Shown here: positions 55,014 to 64,000 of the stretch, piece by piece
Position numbering within the stretch: position 1 is the stretch's first letter
Layout: every line of letters begins with the position of its first letter
DNA from: Prinsepia uniflora
Taxonomy: Eukaryota > Streptophyta > Magnoliopsida > Rosales > Rosaceae
Assembly (NCBI GenBank): GCA_032719365.1
Contig: CM064870.1
Coordinates: 40,208,194 to 40,272,193 of the forward strand
Reading direction: 5' to 3'
Length of the DNA stretch: 64,000 bases
Position numbers and translations under genes: made by a program
Notes under the pieces: model-generated
Told to the model about the DNA's origin: nothing
Database searches by the model: none
Seen by the model: only the letters and a program-made list of their open reading frames with translations

Positions 55014-56484
55014 AACTTCCCCCTTAAGGAATTTCATCCCCAAAATTCAAATCGACCCGATTCCACAACCAAACTGTGGAATCCAACCTTATTCCTCGAC
55101 CTGGATCGCTGCACCCACACGAGGATACTCGTGTAGCAGTACACGTCTAATATACATACCGTACTCATCGGTCCCGTCCTCGGTATGTACCGTCAACAGA
55201 GTCTCCAAAGCTCCAATTCAACTTCGATAACTATACGTCTACTCGTGTCTCACTCGAGACAACACGACGTCACTTGTCGATCTCGCCCATGTCACTCACT
55301 TTGATAGGTAAGAAATAACATACTTACATCCAAACGGCTTTTCAGTCTGACATTCTTACCATTTGACATTCGTCAAACTGGAAACGCATTCCCACTAAGG
55401 CTACCACAGCCAAGCTGGCATCCTGCACAGCATTTGATTCGACAACAGTTTCTAGATCCTGCCATCACCATGACACGAATCCCATCTCGTAGGTCATCCT
55501 TAGACCTATGTCCATAGTGACTCTTGATACTCGCACGTATCAACTCTCCCAAATTCTTATGCCCAAACTGACTCCAACTGCTCTTACGAGTCAACTCTCT
55601 CAAATTTCTATACCCAAAACTGATTCTTCTGAGAGTCCCATCAATCACATCAATCCGAACGCATCGGATAACTATCTATCCATTACTCTCACAGGTCACA
55701 TCCGTCGTGACCAGCCGGTAACTCCCGGCTCCACTGTGCTTCTGCTGTGCTACTCTGATCTCGACTCGCTCTCGAGTCCTTGTATCGTATCTCGCATAAC
55801 CCAGCGATACTACTTGTCATCTAGACTCAGGTGAGTCTCCAAACTGTCACTATCGGACCCAATCCGATCGCCACTTATGTCCATCTAGGACTCTATCCGA
55901 ACCACAACATACTCGTACTCTCGGGCACTCTCAACCCGACATACCGATTGAGCGTAGTCAATCCCATTGTCCAATGTGCATAACACACTGGTGCACCCAC
56001 ATCCTCGGACACTCACTCGTCACATCCAATGACGCTAAGTACCATCTACTCGTCATGTCAATCAAATTGACCCACAGCCTAGGTGTTCGGTTCTTACACC
56101 CTCTTGAATTCCTAGCTGTCACAACAATCCTCGTCATCCCACCTAGGAACAAATCCAAGATGATGAGATTTGATGTCATCGTCGAAAGGACTCTGATGCT
56201 ATCATCTCAATCACAACCTCTCTCGATCATAACCAATCACGTTGGAATCGTGTTTCTTATCCAATAACGAAGCTCACTCCACACCCGAACTTACTAACGT
56301 TCTATAGGCAAACCAGTGCCATGTCCTCGCTTAGGAGGTATGGTCTACCGTAGTCAACCAAAACTAATCCGTAATGGACTCTCAAGTCCTCAACTCAACC
56401 GGACACCATCCACACGTCTGTAACTCACTTTTCACTTCCATACTTCTGAGTACACCCTCGCGACTCAATCTCGTAGCACTGGGG

Positions 56485-56630
56485 GAACTAGTCTCCATTA
56501 CTAGGGAAACTGATCTCCAACACAGTTGAAATTGGTCTCCATCACTGAGGAAACTAGCCTCCAACACTGGGAAATTGGTCTCCGTCACTGAGGAAACTGA
56601 TCTCCAACACTGGGGAAAACTGGTCTCCAT
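56485..56630. repeat. Short tandem repeats in element B interior
   Basis: Alternating gaaactgatctccaacact and gaaattggtctccatcact units, about seven, of roughly 22 bases with point differences. Confidence 0.85.
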
Positions 56631-57861
56631 ATCAAGTACTCTCGTACCTCGCACTGAGCCACTCGGGAACCTCTCTGTCTCACTCTTGAAAATTACCTTC
56701 ACTGGAGCGTGGCAAGTATGCCAACACCCAGTGTCAACATCTCATTCTGCGATCAGACTCAGCCGTCACCGAGTCGAATCCGGAATCACTACTCGTACTG
56801 TGCGTCCCTCACGTACCTCGTATCATCATCACGACTGACGAATCCTATCGTCACAATCGTCACGGCAACCTGAGCCTATCCAAATCGATAAGACTCGACT
56901 ACGTCCATCGATAGCAGCGTCTGCCACAACCTCGTGCAGACCAAACCCACAAACACTCTGGTATCGAGACTCCCAATCCATGCGGTAGTCTCACCGCCGG
57001 TACCAAACGCTCTACACGCAACATCCACTGATCGGTCCACCTCTGGATCGGATCACAAGTACCACACTCCTGGTAACTTGTCCAATCAATCACCTACTAG
57101 GGTTACCACAAACCTGGCTGCCCGATGCACCCCTACCATCCTGACCGATCCTTCGATCTCGACTCTGAAGAGTCGTCATATTCCAATACTGGTACCAAAC
57201 CAGCAAAAACTACACACTGAGGATCTCGTCCTCACGTAACTCTACGGCTCTCAGCCGCTGGCCTCCACAAGCATTCAGCCATACTCCGTGGCTAACACTG
57301 CACAACGAGCACACGTCGCGATCGTCACCTATCGTGTCACCCGACAACCACTATGGCGTCTCCTGCCAGTCGACATCCTACTGGGATTCGACACACTGAA
57401 ACATGGCCTCACATACCAAATAAGGTCACACGTTCCTATTTCCAACTGTCGTGAATGTAGTCGCACAGGGCCATCGGATAGTGGGCGACCTTGACCTCTG
57501 ACCACCACTGGTACTAATCCCTACATCCTCTAACCGACACGACAGTACCGTTAAGCGGTCACGACTCTCAAGTTGTCATACGGTCTCTACCGATCCACTA
57601 GATCCTAATTCCAGCACCATTACAGCTCTAAGCCGTCGGATTCACACGAATACTGATTCTCCTCGGGATCAACCATCGAAACACGTGGCATTCCATGCCA
57701 ATCGAACCTCAAACGATCGTACCATTGACAAACTTTATCTAACTAAGGTTCGTTGCTACCGAAACCTCGTACTAATGCCCTACCTACCAGGTTGATGACG
57801 GGCTGTTACGACTTCAGAGACATCACATCCTCGACCTGCGCGTACTCCACGAGCAAAACAT

Positions 57862-57873
57862 GCTCTGATACCA
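57862..57873 (-). other. Primer-binding site of element B (tRNA-Met)
   Basis: The minus strand reads TGGTATCAGAGC exactly, two bases from the 5' LTR end. Confidence 0.92.
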
Positions 57874-58914
57874 ACTATTAGGACATGTCCCAAATCCCCG
57901 GGGATTAACGTGGGACCCGCCTGATCCCGTTTGACACGAAGTGTCAGACCAGGGAAAATTCCATTCATTAGCCCTCGTCGGGGCTATTAGAGTGCGTCAG
58001 GATCGTAGGAGGAGGGGAGTGATGTCTCGTTTCTGCTACAGTCTGCATCCGCGATCAACCTGAAGGGCATTAAAAAATGAAAACTGTGAGTGGACAATTT
58101 AAACATTTCATTAAAAACCTGTTCGCATAAAGACATTTATGCCCTTCATAAAATAATATGTATGCATTCAAAACCATTTATCAATTATTCATAAAAACCA
58201 CTTCAAAATATTCTCAAAACCTTTCAAGGGTTCATGCCCCACCCCATAAACCGTCATGACCCATAAATCCATTTGGGTCCTCGACCCGAAATCACAACTG
58301 ACCCGAAATCACAACTCAAAAACCATCAATCAAAACATGGAACTCAGCCCCAAATCATGTCACATGGGTCTCAGCCCAAAACCTTTCTCAGTGAAATACC
58401 AACACACAAAATACGGGGTCTCTACCCCCAAATCATTTCTAAAACATAAAATACAGGGCCACCACCCTAAAACCACTTTTCAAAGAACCTCATACGTACC
58501 GTCATACGTATAACCCATCCTAGGAACTTCCGGAGAAGATGCCAGCTCAGGGCACACAGCCCCTAAGGAACACATCCCCGATATAGTCACGATATCAATC
58601 ATCTCTATCTAGTGTGCACACTACTCGGGGTCTCACTCCGAGTCTTCTCCCAGGATCTCCATCTGGGAGGCTCAATCACTTTATCTAGTCCGAGCTCTTT
58701 CTCTGGATCTAGTCCACACATCTCTCCGGAATCTGGTCCGGGACCACATCATAATAAGTAACCATCACTCCTGGAACGGGATCCCTATGGGGATACCCAA
58801 TCTGGTCTGTGGATCGTTACTCTCCAGGTCGACACAAGAGGAGACCATATAATCATATGGAGGGTTCATTCACACTTTCAAATACTGTTTTCTTTCTTTC
58901 TCAAATCACTTTTT

Positions 58915-59395
58915 AATTGGGTCTTAAACCCGATTCATTTCAACAGGATTCCTTGAATCCGATTCAAATCACTTTCACAGGCCTCGGCCTAAATCCTCAG
59001 TTCAACTGGGTCTCATGCCCGAATTCTCATTTCACAATTCGAACTGGGACTCAAGCTCGATTTCACAGTCAACAGGGCCTCAAGCCCGATATCACAACTA
59101 ACTGGGCCCTAAGCCCGAAACCATAACTCAACGAGACCTCACGTCCGATTTCACAACCAACGGGGCCTTAAGCCCGATATCTCAACCAAATGGGTCTCAG
59201 GCCCGATATCATAAATCAACGGGGCATCAAGCCCGATAGTACCAGTAACTGGGTCTCAAACCCGAATCGTAAACCAACTGGACCCTCGGTCCGATCGTAT
59301 CGCTCAAATGGACCTTAGGTCCGATTCCTCGTAAATTCAAATGGACTCCAAGTCCGAGAGTTTTCAAATCAATTGGGTCTCATGGCCGATTTCAT
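58915..59395. repeat. Covarying hairpin-unit array in element B 5' LTR
   Basis: Partner of the 52870-53345 array, with the same units and a few differences, for example GGACCTTAGGTCC where the other LTR has GGACCCTAGGTCC: the change falls in the loop, not the stem. Confidence 0.85.
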
Positions 59396-60855
59396 ATTTC
59401 CAAATCCAAAATCCGTTTATTAAACCCTCGTTGAAAACATGGTACGCAAAGGTACGACATAAAGCCGAAAACCACGAAAAACGTGCAAATATGTCAATCC
59501 TAAGCTACCACAACCAAATGCACTCAAGGAATCACAAAATATATTCTAAAACAATTATAAAACATTTATGCATGCATCGAATTCGAAAGAAGGGTCCACT
59601 CTCAAACTGTCCGAAGCCACACCGCGATACGCGTTCCATAATCGTCTCCCAGGTTAATCATCGCCTCCGGAATTCCTGAACCTGTCCAAATCGGAATAGA
59701 AGGTTATTAACTACTTAAATAACCCCTCACTAAGGCCCCGTAATTTTCCAAATTTTCTAACTATTTTTAAACTCGAACCTAAACATTTGGACAGCCCAAA
59801 ACCTATCGAAACGATGTCCGATTGACACGAAACCAGTCCCAAAATGTTCGTTACATCGAATAGAAGATTTTGAATGTTGGAACCATTCCCCAATTCCTCC
59901 CCACGCACTCGTACGCCCCCTAGATTGGCCTGTGTGTGGGCCCACATGCCGGCTACTGTGGATCATCCCTGTCCCTACGACGTCCAGTTCAGACCAGCGT
60001 GACCGGTTCAGACCGGCGTGACCGGTTCGACTCATTTCCTCCCTCAATTTTTGTCCGTTTGCCTCCATTTAAATTCTAAAATTCCTCTTTTCTCAGTTCC
60101 TATCTAACCCAATCCCTAAACCTAAGATAAACCATCCAAATTCTATGGTTCAAGTTTGAACCTCACTGTTCATTTTTCCCAAAACTTTCCATGGCTTCCA
60201 TAGCCGCCCAAAAACCATACAAACCTTCTTAAAACTCCCTAAGCAACCTATTTAAATCAACCAAACCATCCAAATCGTCCCATAATCATTAAATCGATAA
60301 ACCATGGAAAAAAAACTCAAACCAAGTACCTTCTTGGTCCATGGCCGCCGTCCACGGTGGAGTCGCCTACCGCCTGCCACCGTCGTCAATCTTCACTCCT
60401 CTCACTCTCAGGGCCTCACAGATGCAAATAAGGGAGATTGGTTTGGGTTTGGGGTGGAAGTTTTGATCGGTTTGGGTGGGTTTGGAAATGGAAAATGATC
60501 GATGGAAATGGGAGGGGAGATGCATGAATGAAAATGTTGGCCAGTGGATGAGTGACACTTGTCACTCATCCATTGGGCCACTGACAAACCCTGGGCCTCA
60601 CCTAATTCCACTTGCCTCGAAAGACGTGTTATTATGAATAGTACTTCATAACTTCCGTGAACCGTAACTTCGCCGTTGAACGTCCAAATTCGACGTGTCG
60701 TCTGTCTATGGATTCGTATCGTCCCAATTTACGTAACGGTCTTCGGTCCTTGGCCATTGGACCTCTCTGGTCAAAAGTCAATTTTTTGCCCAAATTACCA
60801 AAATGCCCTTGGACTTCCGAACGTCGGAATCGAGCGTGCCACCTGTCTATGAACT

Positions 60856-60867
60856 CGTGACGTCACG
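60856..60867. promoter_or_regulatory. Palindromic bZIP-type site in LTR U3
   Basis: CGTGACGTCACG contains TGACGTCA, the classic C-box/CRE core bound by plant bZIP (TGA/HY5-type) factors. Ten bases away comes a second ACGT core (ctacgtcac). Both recur near the start of most LTRs of this superfamily in the window. Confidence 0.55.
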
Positions 60868-61055
60868 AACTACGTCACAGTCATCGGTCAAAGTCCAATT
60901 GACCGCCTGAATGAAAAGTCAACGATTCGCCCATTTCAGGAGCAAAATCGTCATTTTGCCCTAACGTCTGCTAACCCTCGTTTAATCTCCGTTTAGTCTC
61001 GCTAATCCATCATTAATTCTTAATTAATCCCGTTAATTAGGGATAAGTCGTCACA

Positions 61056-61060
61056 CAGGT
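61056..61060. repeat. Target-site duplication CAGGT (right, element B)
   Basis: Exact partner of 51927-51931. Confidence 0.95.
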
Positions 61061-61794
61061 AATGTTCTCATATGTGTTTGTTGTTTTTGATGTCATAGAA
61101 CCTTAGAGGATGATTAGACGATCATGTAGGTGGAAACCACATCGGAAATGGTGGCCGGAACTGGGAGACCCGACTAGGTCGGTTAGTCGGTTCGGTTGAA
61201 CCGGACTGAACCAGTGAACCAGTTCAGACTGGGTTCGCTGGAGGTTGACGATGAACAGTACTTGGCGCGTGAGTTTCTTGCGCAGTCCCTTGTGGCGGCG
61301 CGTGGAGCACTTTGGGTTCAAGTTTTCAACATGACTTTTAATTTATTCGATGTACCGAACATTTTGGGACTAGCTTCGTGTAGATCGGACATCGTTTCGA
61401 TATGTTTCGAGGTGTTCGAAGGTTTAGGATCGAATTTTAAAATAGTTAAAAATTCAGGAAAATTATGGGGATTTAATGGGAGGTTAATGAAGAGGTTAGT
61501 AACCCTCTAGTATGATTTGGACAGGTTTGGAAGTCTCGGTGATAGTGGTGTGGCCCGAGAAGGCTTATGGCACGCGTATCGAGGTGGCAACGTAGGACGG
61601 TCTGTGAGTGGACTTTTTTTTCTAAACTGTGATGCATGCATAACTATTTTATATGTTTTACATACGTGCTTTCAATGATGATGATTGTGGCACTGGTGGT
61701 TTACATGATTTCGCGTATTTCGAGGTAATTCCAGATTTACACGTATTTCAAGGTTTACGAGTTTATGCTATTGCTATGTAATTGTGAGTTTAAT

Positions 61795-64000
61795 TGTAAC
61801 AACCTGTACCTTCGGGAAGGGTATAAATGTAATTTTTGTAAATATTTGTATAAAAGGACGATTTTGCCCTTGTGAATAGTGCGTCAAAAGTTGACTTTTT
61901 GATTGACCGGTTGGATGAGTGTTGACCATTGACCGTGACGTAGTTTAGGACGTCACGAGTCCGTAGACAGGTGGCATGTCTGATTCGGACAATCGGAGAA
62001 AAAGTTATGACGTTCGGAAGATTGAGGGCGTTATCGTAATTTTGACTAATTGAGGAAAATGTTGACTTTTTTGTGGACTTGTGATTTTCACGTAGACCGA
62101 GGACCGTTAGATAGGTCTCGACGTCCTGAGTACAACGACAGGCGGCACGCTATCATTGGACGTCGAATGAAATAGTTACGGGTCTGGAAAGTTCAAAGGC
62201 AAAACGGTAATTTTTATAACTAGGGGCAATTTGGTCTTTTCCCTTATAGCCCAATCAGATCAGAACAAGTGGCAATAGTGGATTGGGATATTTTGCACTG
62301 AGACCATGGAGAGGTGGACACGTGGGGATGGCTAGATGGTTATGGGAGAGTCTAAAATACACACGGCTACAAATTGTCCAATTTGAACCGTGCCATTGGC
62401 TTCGACACAGAGAAACAGAGAGTGGGAAATTGGGAGTGTTCGATCGATTCAGTGCAAGGGTGAGTGAGTTGATGACTTGTGAGAGTGATAGAGAGACGAG
62501 GGTGAGTTGTTGATCGTGTTTTGGAGTTGGAACCGTGCACGAAGGCACGACGCTAGACAGCTGGGTTTTTTGGGAAAATAGAGAGGCGGTGACCCTGTGG
62601 GGGTGGTTGTGCCGTGTGGTGGCCCAAACCAAGGCAATAGGAGGCTCAGGAGATTGCAGGGGACTCAACGAGCACCGTGGCACACGGCGGTGCAGATGGC
62701 GGTGGACGGTTCGAAGGTCTGGTTTGAATCCCCTGTTTTTCCCGTGCTTTTGTTTTCAATAATCGTGGACTTTGGGCTAGAGTCGAGGTAATTGGTGAGT
62801 GAAGTGAGGTTCAGGGAGGTCCTAGGAGTCGTCTAGGATGGTCGCCGTGACGGGGGAGGACTTGGGTGGCCGGCGGACAAAACAGGGCTCACAGGCCGTC
62901 TGTTTCGAAGACGAAGTCGAGGGGTTTTAGGCCGTGATTCTTCGATGTTAGGATGGGGTTAGATTGCTAAGGATTGGAAGAAGCTTCTGGGATTGGATTG
63001 GACTGAAATGGTGGAGGAATTGCAGAGAACCGGTCACGCCGGTTCAACAACCGGGTGACTCGAGGTTGAAGAAACACTGTAGCAGGCGCGTGTCGCCCAC
63101 GCGCAGCCACTTTGGGCGGCGCGTGGAGGCGCGTGGGGAGGATTCCAGCCAACCTTCCAACATGGTTTTGGTTCTAAATGTTCTAAGGAATCCATTGGTG
63201 TGATTTTCGGGTTAATCGGACGATGTTATGGGATGGTTCGGGAATTCGGACGGTTTAGGGTCTAAGATTAAAATATGAATAAATTCCCAAAAAATTGGGG
63301 AAATTAGGTTTAGTATCCTTGATGTATTTGTGACCCTATTTGGTGCATATTGACAGGACGGGAGACGCCTGAGACGGTCGAGGAGCGCACGGAGCGCGAG
63401 TGACACTTTCTGATTTGTGAGTGGACTCCTTCTTTTCTTTCGAGCATGCCTAACTGTTTTATTTATGTTTTATGACATTAAATATGGTTTTTATGCTTTT
63501 TGATGGTGATTATATGTGATTGATATGCTTGCACGTTTTTCGAGACATTTTCGGATTTTCGCACGTTTTTCGAGAAAAAGCGGGATTTCGGATTTTGATG
63601 GCATACCTCGGGATTTCAATATATAATTGTTTTCTGATGATGATAAATGGATTATGAAACATGATTTTTGGATAATCGCGGGTTTTGGTTTAAAAAGTGG
63701 ATTTCCGAATTTGGGTTCGGAATGACAGTTCTAAACGCCGAAAGGGCTTCGAACCGGGGATTTCGAATTCGAGTTTGGCTATGGATTTAGAAATGGTTTT
63801 ACATTGAATTGGGATTGGATTTGCTGGATCTGGATATGGGTTTAAAGACCCGGATGTTCTGATGGATGGGGGACGGGCCCGGATTGAGTTTAAAGACTCG
63901 GGAGTTTAAAGACTCGAACATTTATGATATTACCCCCATAGGCCTATTGAGTTTAAAGACTCGGGAGTTTAAAGACTCCGATTACATTTGAGGCCTGGTT
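61795..64000 (+). mobile_element. LTR L6, same family as element C, cut by window end
   Basis: Starts TGTAACAACCTGTACC. It contains the family phrases (gattttgccct, ttgactttttg, gtccgtagacaggtgg), then gtgagtggactcc (63417) and an array of GAGTTTAAAGACTC hairpin units (63838-63975), the inverse of the units in element C. The gene-like open frames in it (for example near 62600) are in LTR sequence and not conserved. The right end and any internal region lie outside the window. Confidence 0.75.
63838..63975. repeat. GAGTTTAAAGACTC hairpin units in L6
   Basis: GGGTTTAAAGACCC at 63838-63851, GAGTTTAAAGACTC at 63886-63899, then three more GAGT units. The same covariation (GG/CC versus GA/TC) is seen as in element C. 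Confidence 0.8.

Larger units (their letters stand above)
55014..57875 (-). mobile_element. Internal region of element B, non-coding
   Basis: No retroelement motif in six frames; the longest frames are about 100 codons and have no family resemblance. A run of 7 related ~22-base units (ggaaact-ggtctccatcact) lies at 56485-56630. The primer site and polypurine tract bound the region, so the sequences needed in cis are kept. Confidence 0.8.
51932..61055 (-). mobile_element. Complete LTR retrotransposon without coding capacity (element B, LARD-like)
   Basis: Minus strand. 5' LTR 57876-61055 (3.18 kb), primer site GCTCTGATACCA at 57862-57873, internal part 55014-57875 (2.86 kb), purine tract (minus aagggggaag) at about 55015-55028, 3' LTR 51932-55013 (3.08 kb). 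Target duplication CAGGT is exact. No gag, protease, RT or integrase motif is found on either strand, so it must use proteins of a relative; element C and the L6 LTR share the LTR style. The left LTR lacks about 95 bases that the right has (about 58740-58835). Confidence 0.92.
57876..61055 (-). mobile_element. 5' LTR of element B
   Basis: Minus strand starts TGTGACGACTTATCC at 61055 and ends CTAATA at 57876. It keeps an intact CGTGACGTCACG palindrome (60856-60867) in U3 and a full hairpin array (58915-59395). Confidence 0.9.
51042..61794 (+). mobile_element. LTR L5 (5' part), split by element B
   Basis: Starts TGTAACGACTCGTCCCG; own sequence is 51042-51931 and 61061-61794, cut off by a further LTR at 61795. 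It carries the family marks: gaccgttttacccc, ttgacttttgactc, the ACGT-core pair at about 51222-51241, and gtgagtggactt (61604) followed by a tgcatgcat block. The left flank is tcttc (51037-51041); the right end is not visible, so whether it is a solo LTR is open. Confidence 0.75.

Noticed and set aside
55373..57494. Coding potential in the element B interior
   Set aside because: Frames of 60-108 codons on both strands; one frame repeats with the short tandem repeats. No retroelement motif.
62283..62762. Overlapping open frames in LTR L6
   Set aside because: GC-richer LTR part with chance frames on both strands. No domain and no conservation in the related LTRs.

Overview
This is nuclear DNA from a flowering plant, most likely a dicot or other angiosperm with a repeat-rich genome. 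The evidence is intron-containing genes, a plant AP2/ERF transcription factor, En/Spm (CACTA) and Ty3/gypsy elements, Cassandra elements with 5S rRNA-like LTRs, and no bacterial gene organisation. I cannot name the species. Well over 80% of the window is transposable-element sequence, mostly inserted element into element. I reconstructed many insertions from target-site duplications (TSDs) visible on both sides.

Layout. 1-5549: an old LTR scrap, a (GT)86 microsatellite, and a decayed gypsy element on the minus strand (gag-like ORF, tRNA-Asp-type primer site, LTR 3152-4945). 5550-24022: a solo LTR (TSD ATCTA) blown apart by a stack of insertions: a gag-bearing gypsy element (6895-14243), and a Cassandra element whose two LTRs were each hit by another LTR (14882-16742 and 17126-23222), the latter itself containing a 3.4-kb solo LTR (18470-21855). 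24028-25773: low-copy DNA without a recognised gene. 25774-38060: a TIR-type DNA element split by an 11.35-kb CACTA transposon (26628-37978, TSD ACG). The CACTA carries decayed TNP2 transposase and accessory genes and two complete Cassandra insertions. 38205-39771: an orphan exon-like block and a 1.06-kb hAT-like element with an 8-bp TSD. 39772-46248: a Tat-lineage gypsy element (pol on minus, an extra antisense ORF on plus, reverse transcriptase deleted). 46782-48087: the only plausible working host gene, an ABR1-type ERF transcription factor on the minus strand, with a W-box tandem array about 2 kb upstream. 50920-51041: a promoter-like block with TATA box and ATG, cut off after nine codons by an LTR. 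51042-64000: that LTR, interrupted by a complete 9.1-kb gypsy-type element without coding capacity (TSD CAGGT) and by a further LTR that runs off the window.

The items most worth a second look are (1) arrays of short hairpins inside the giant LTRs whose stems vary by compensatory changes, (2) a Cassandra element carrying a 138-bp Pol III-like insert at the same site in both LTRs, (3) the four-level nest, (4) the W-box array upstream of the ERF gene, and (5) the decapitated promoter at 51 kb. No element here looks able to move by itself: every transposase, gag or pol region I could read is broken by stops, frameshifts or deletions.
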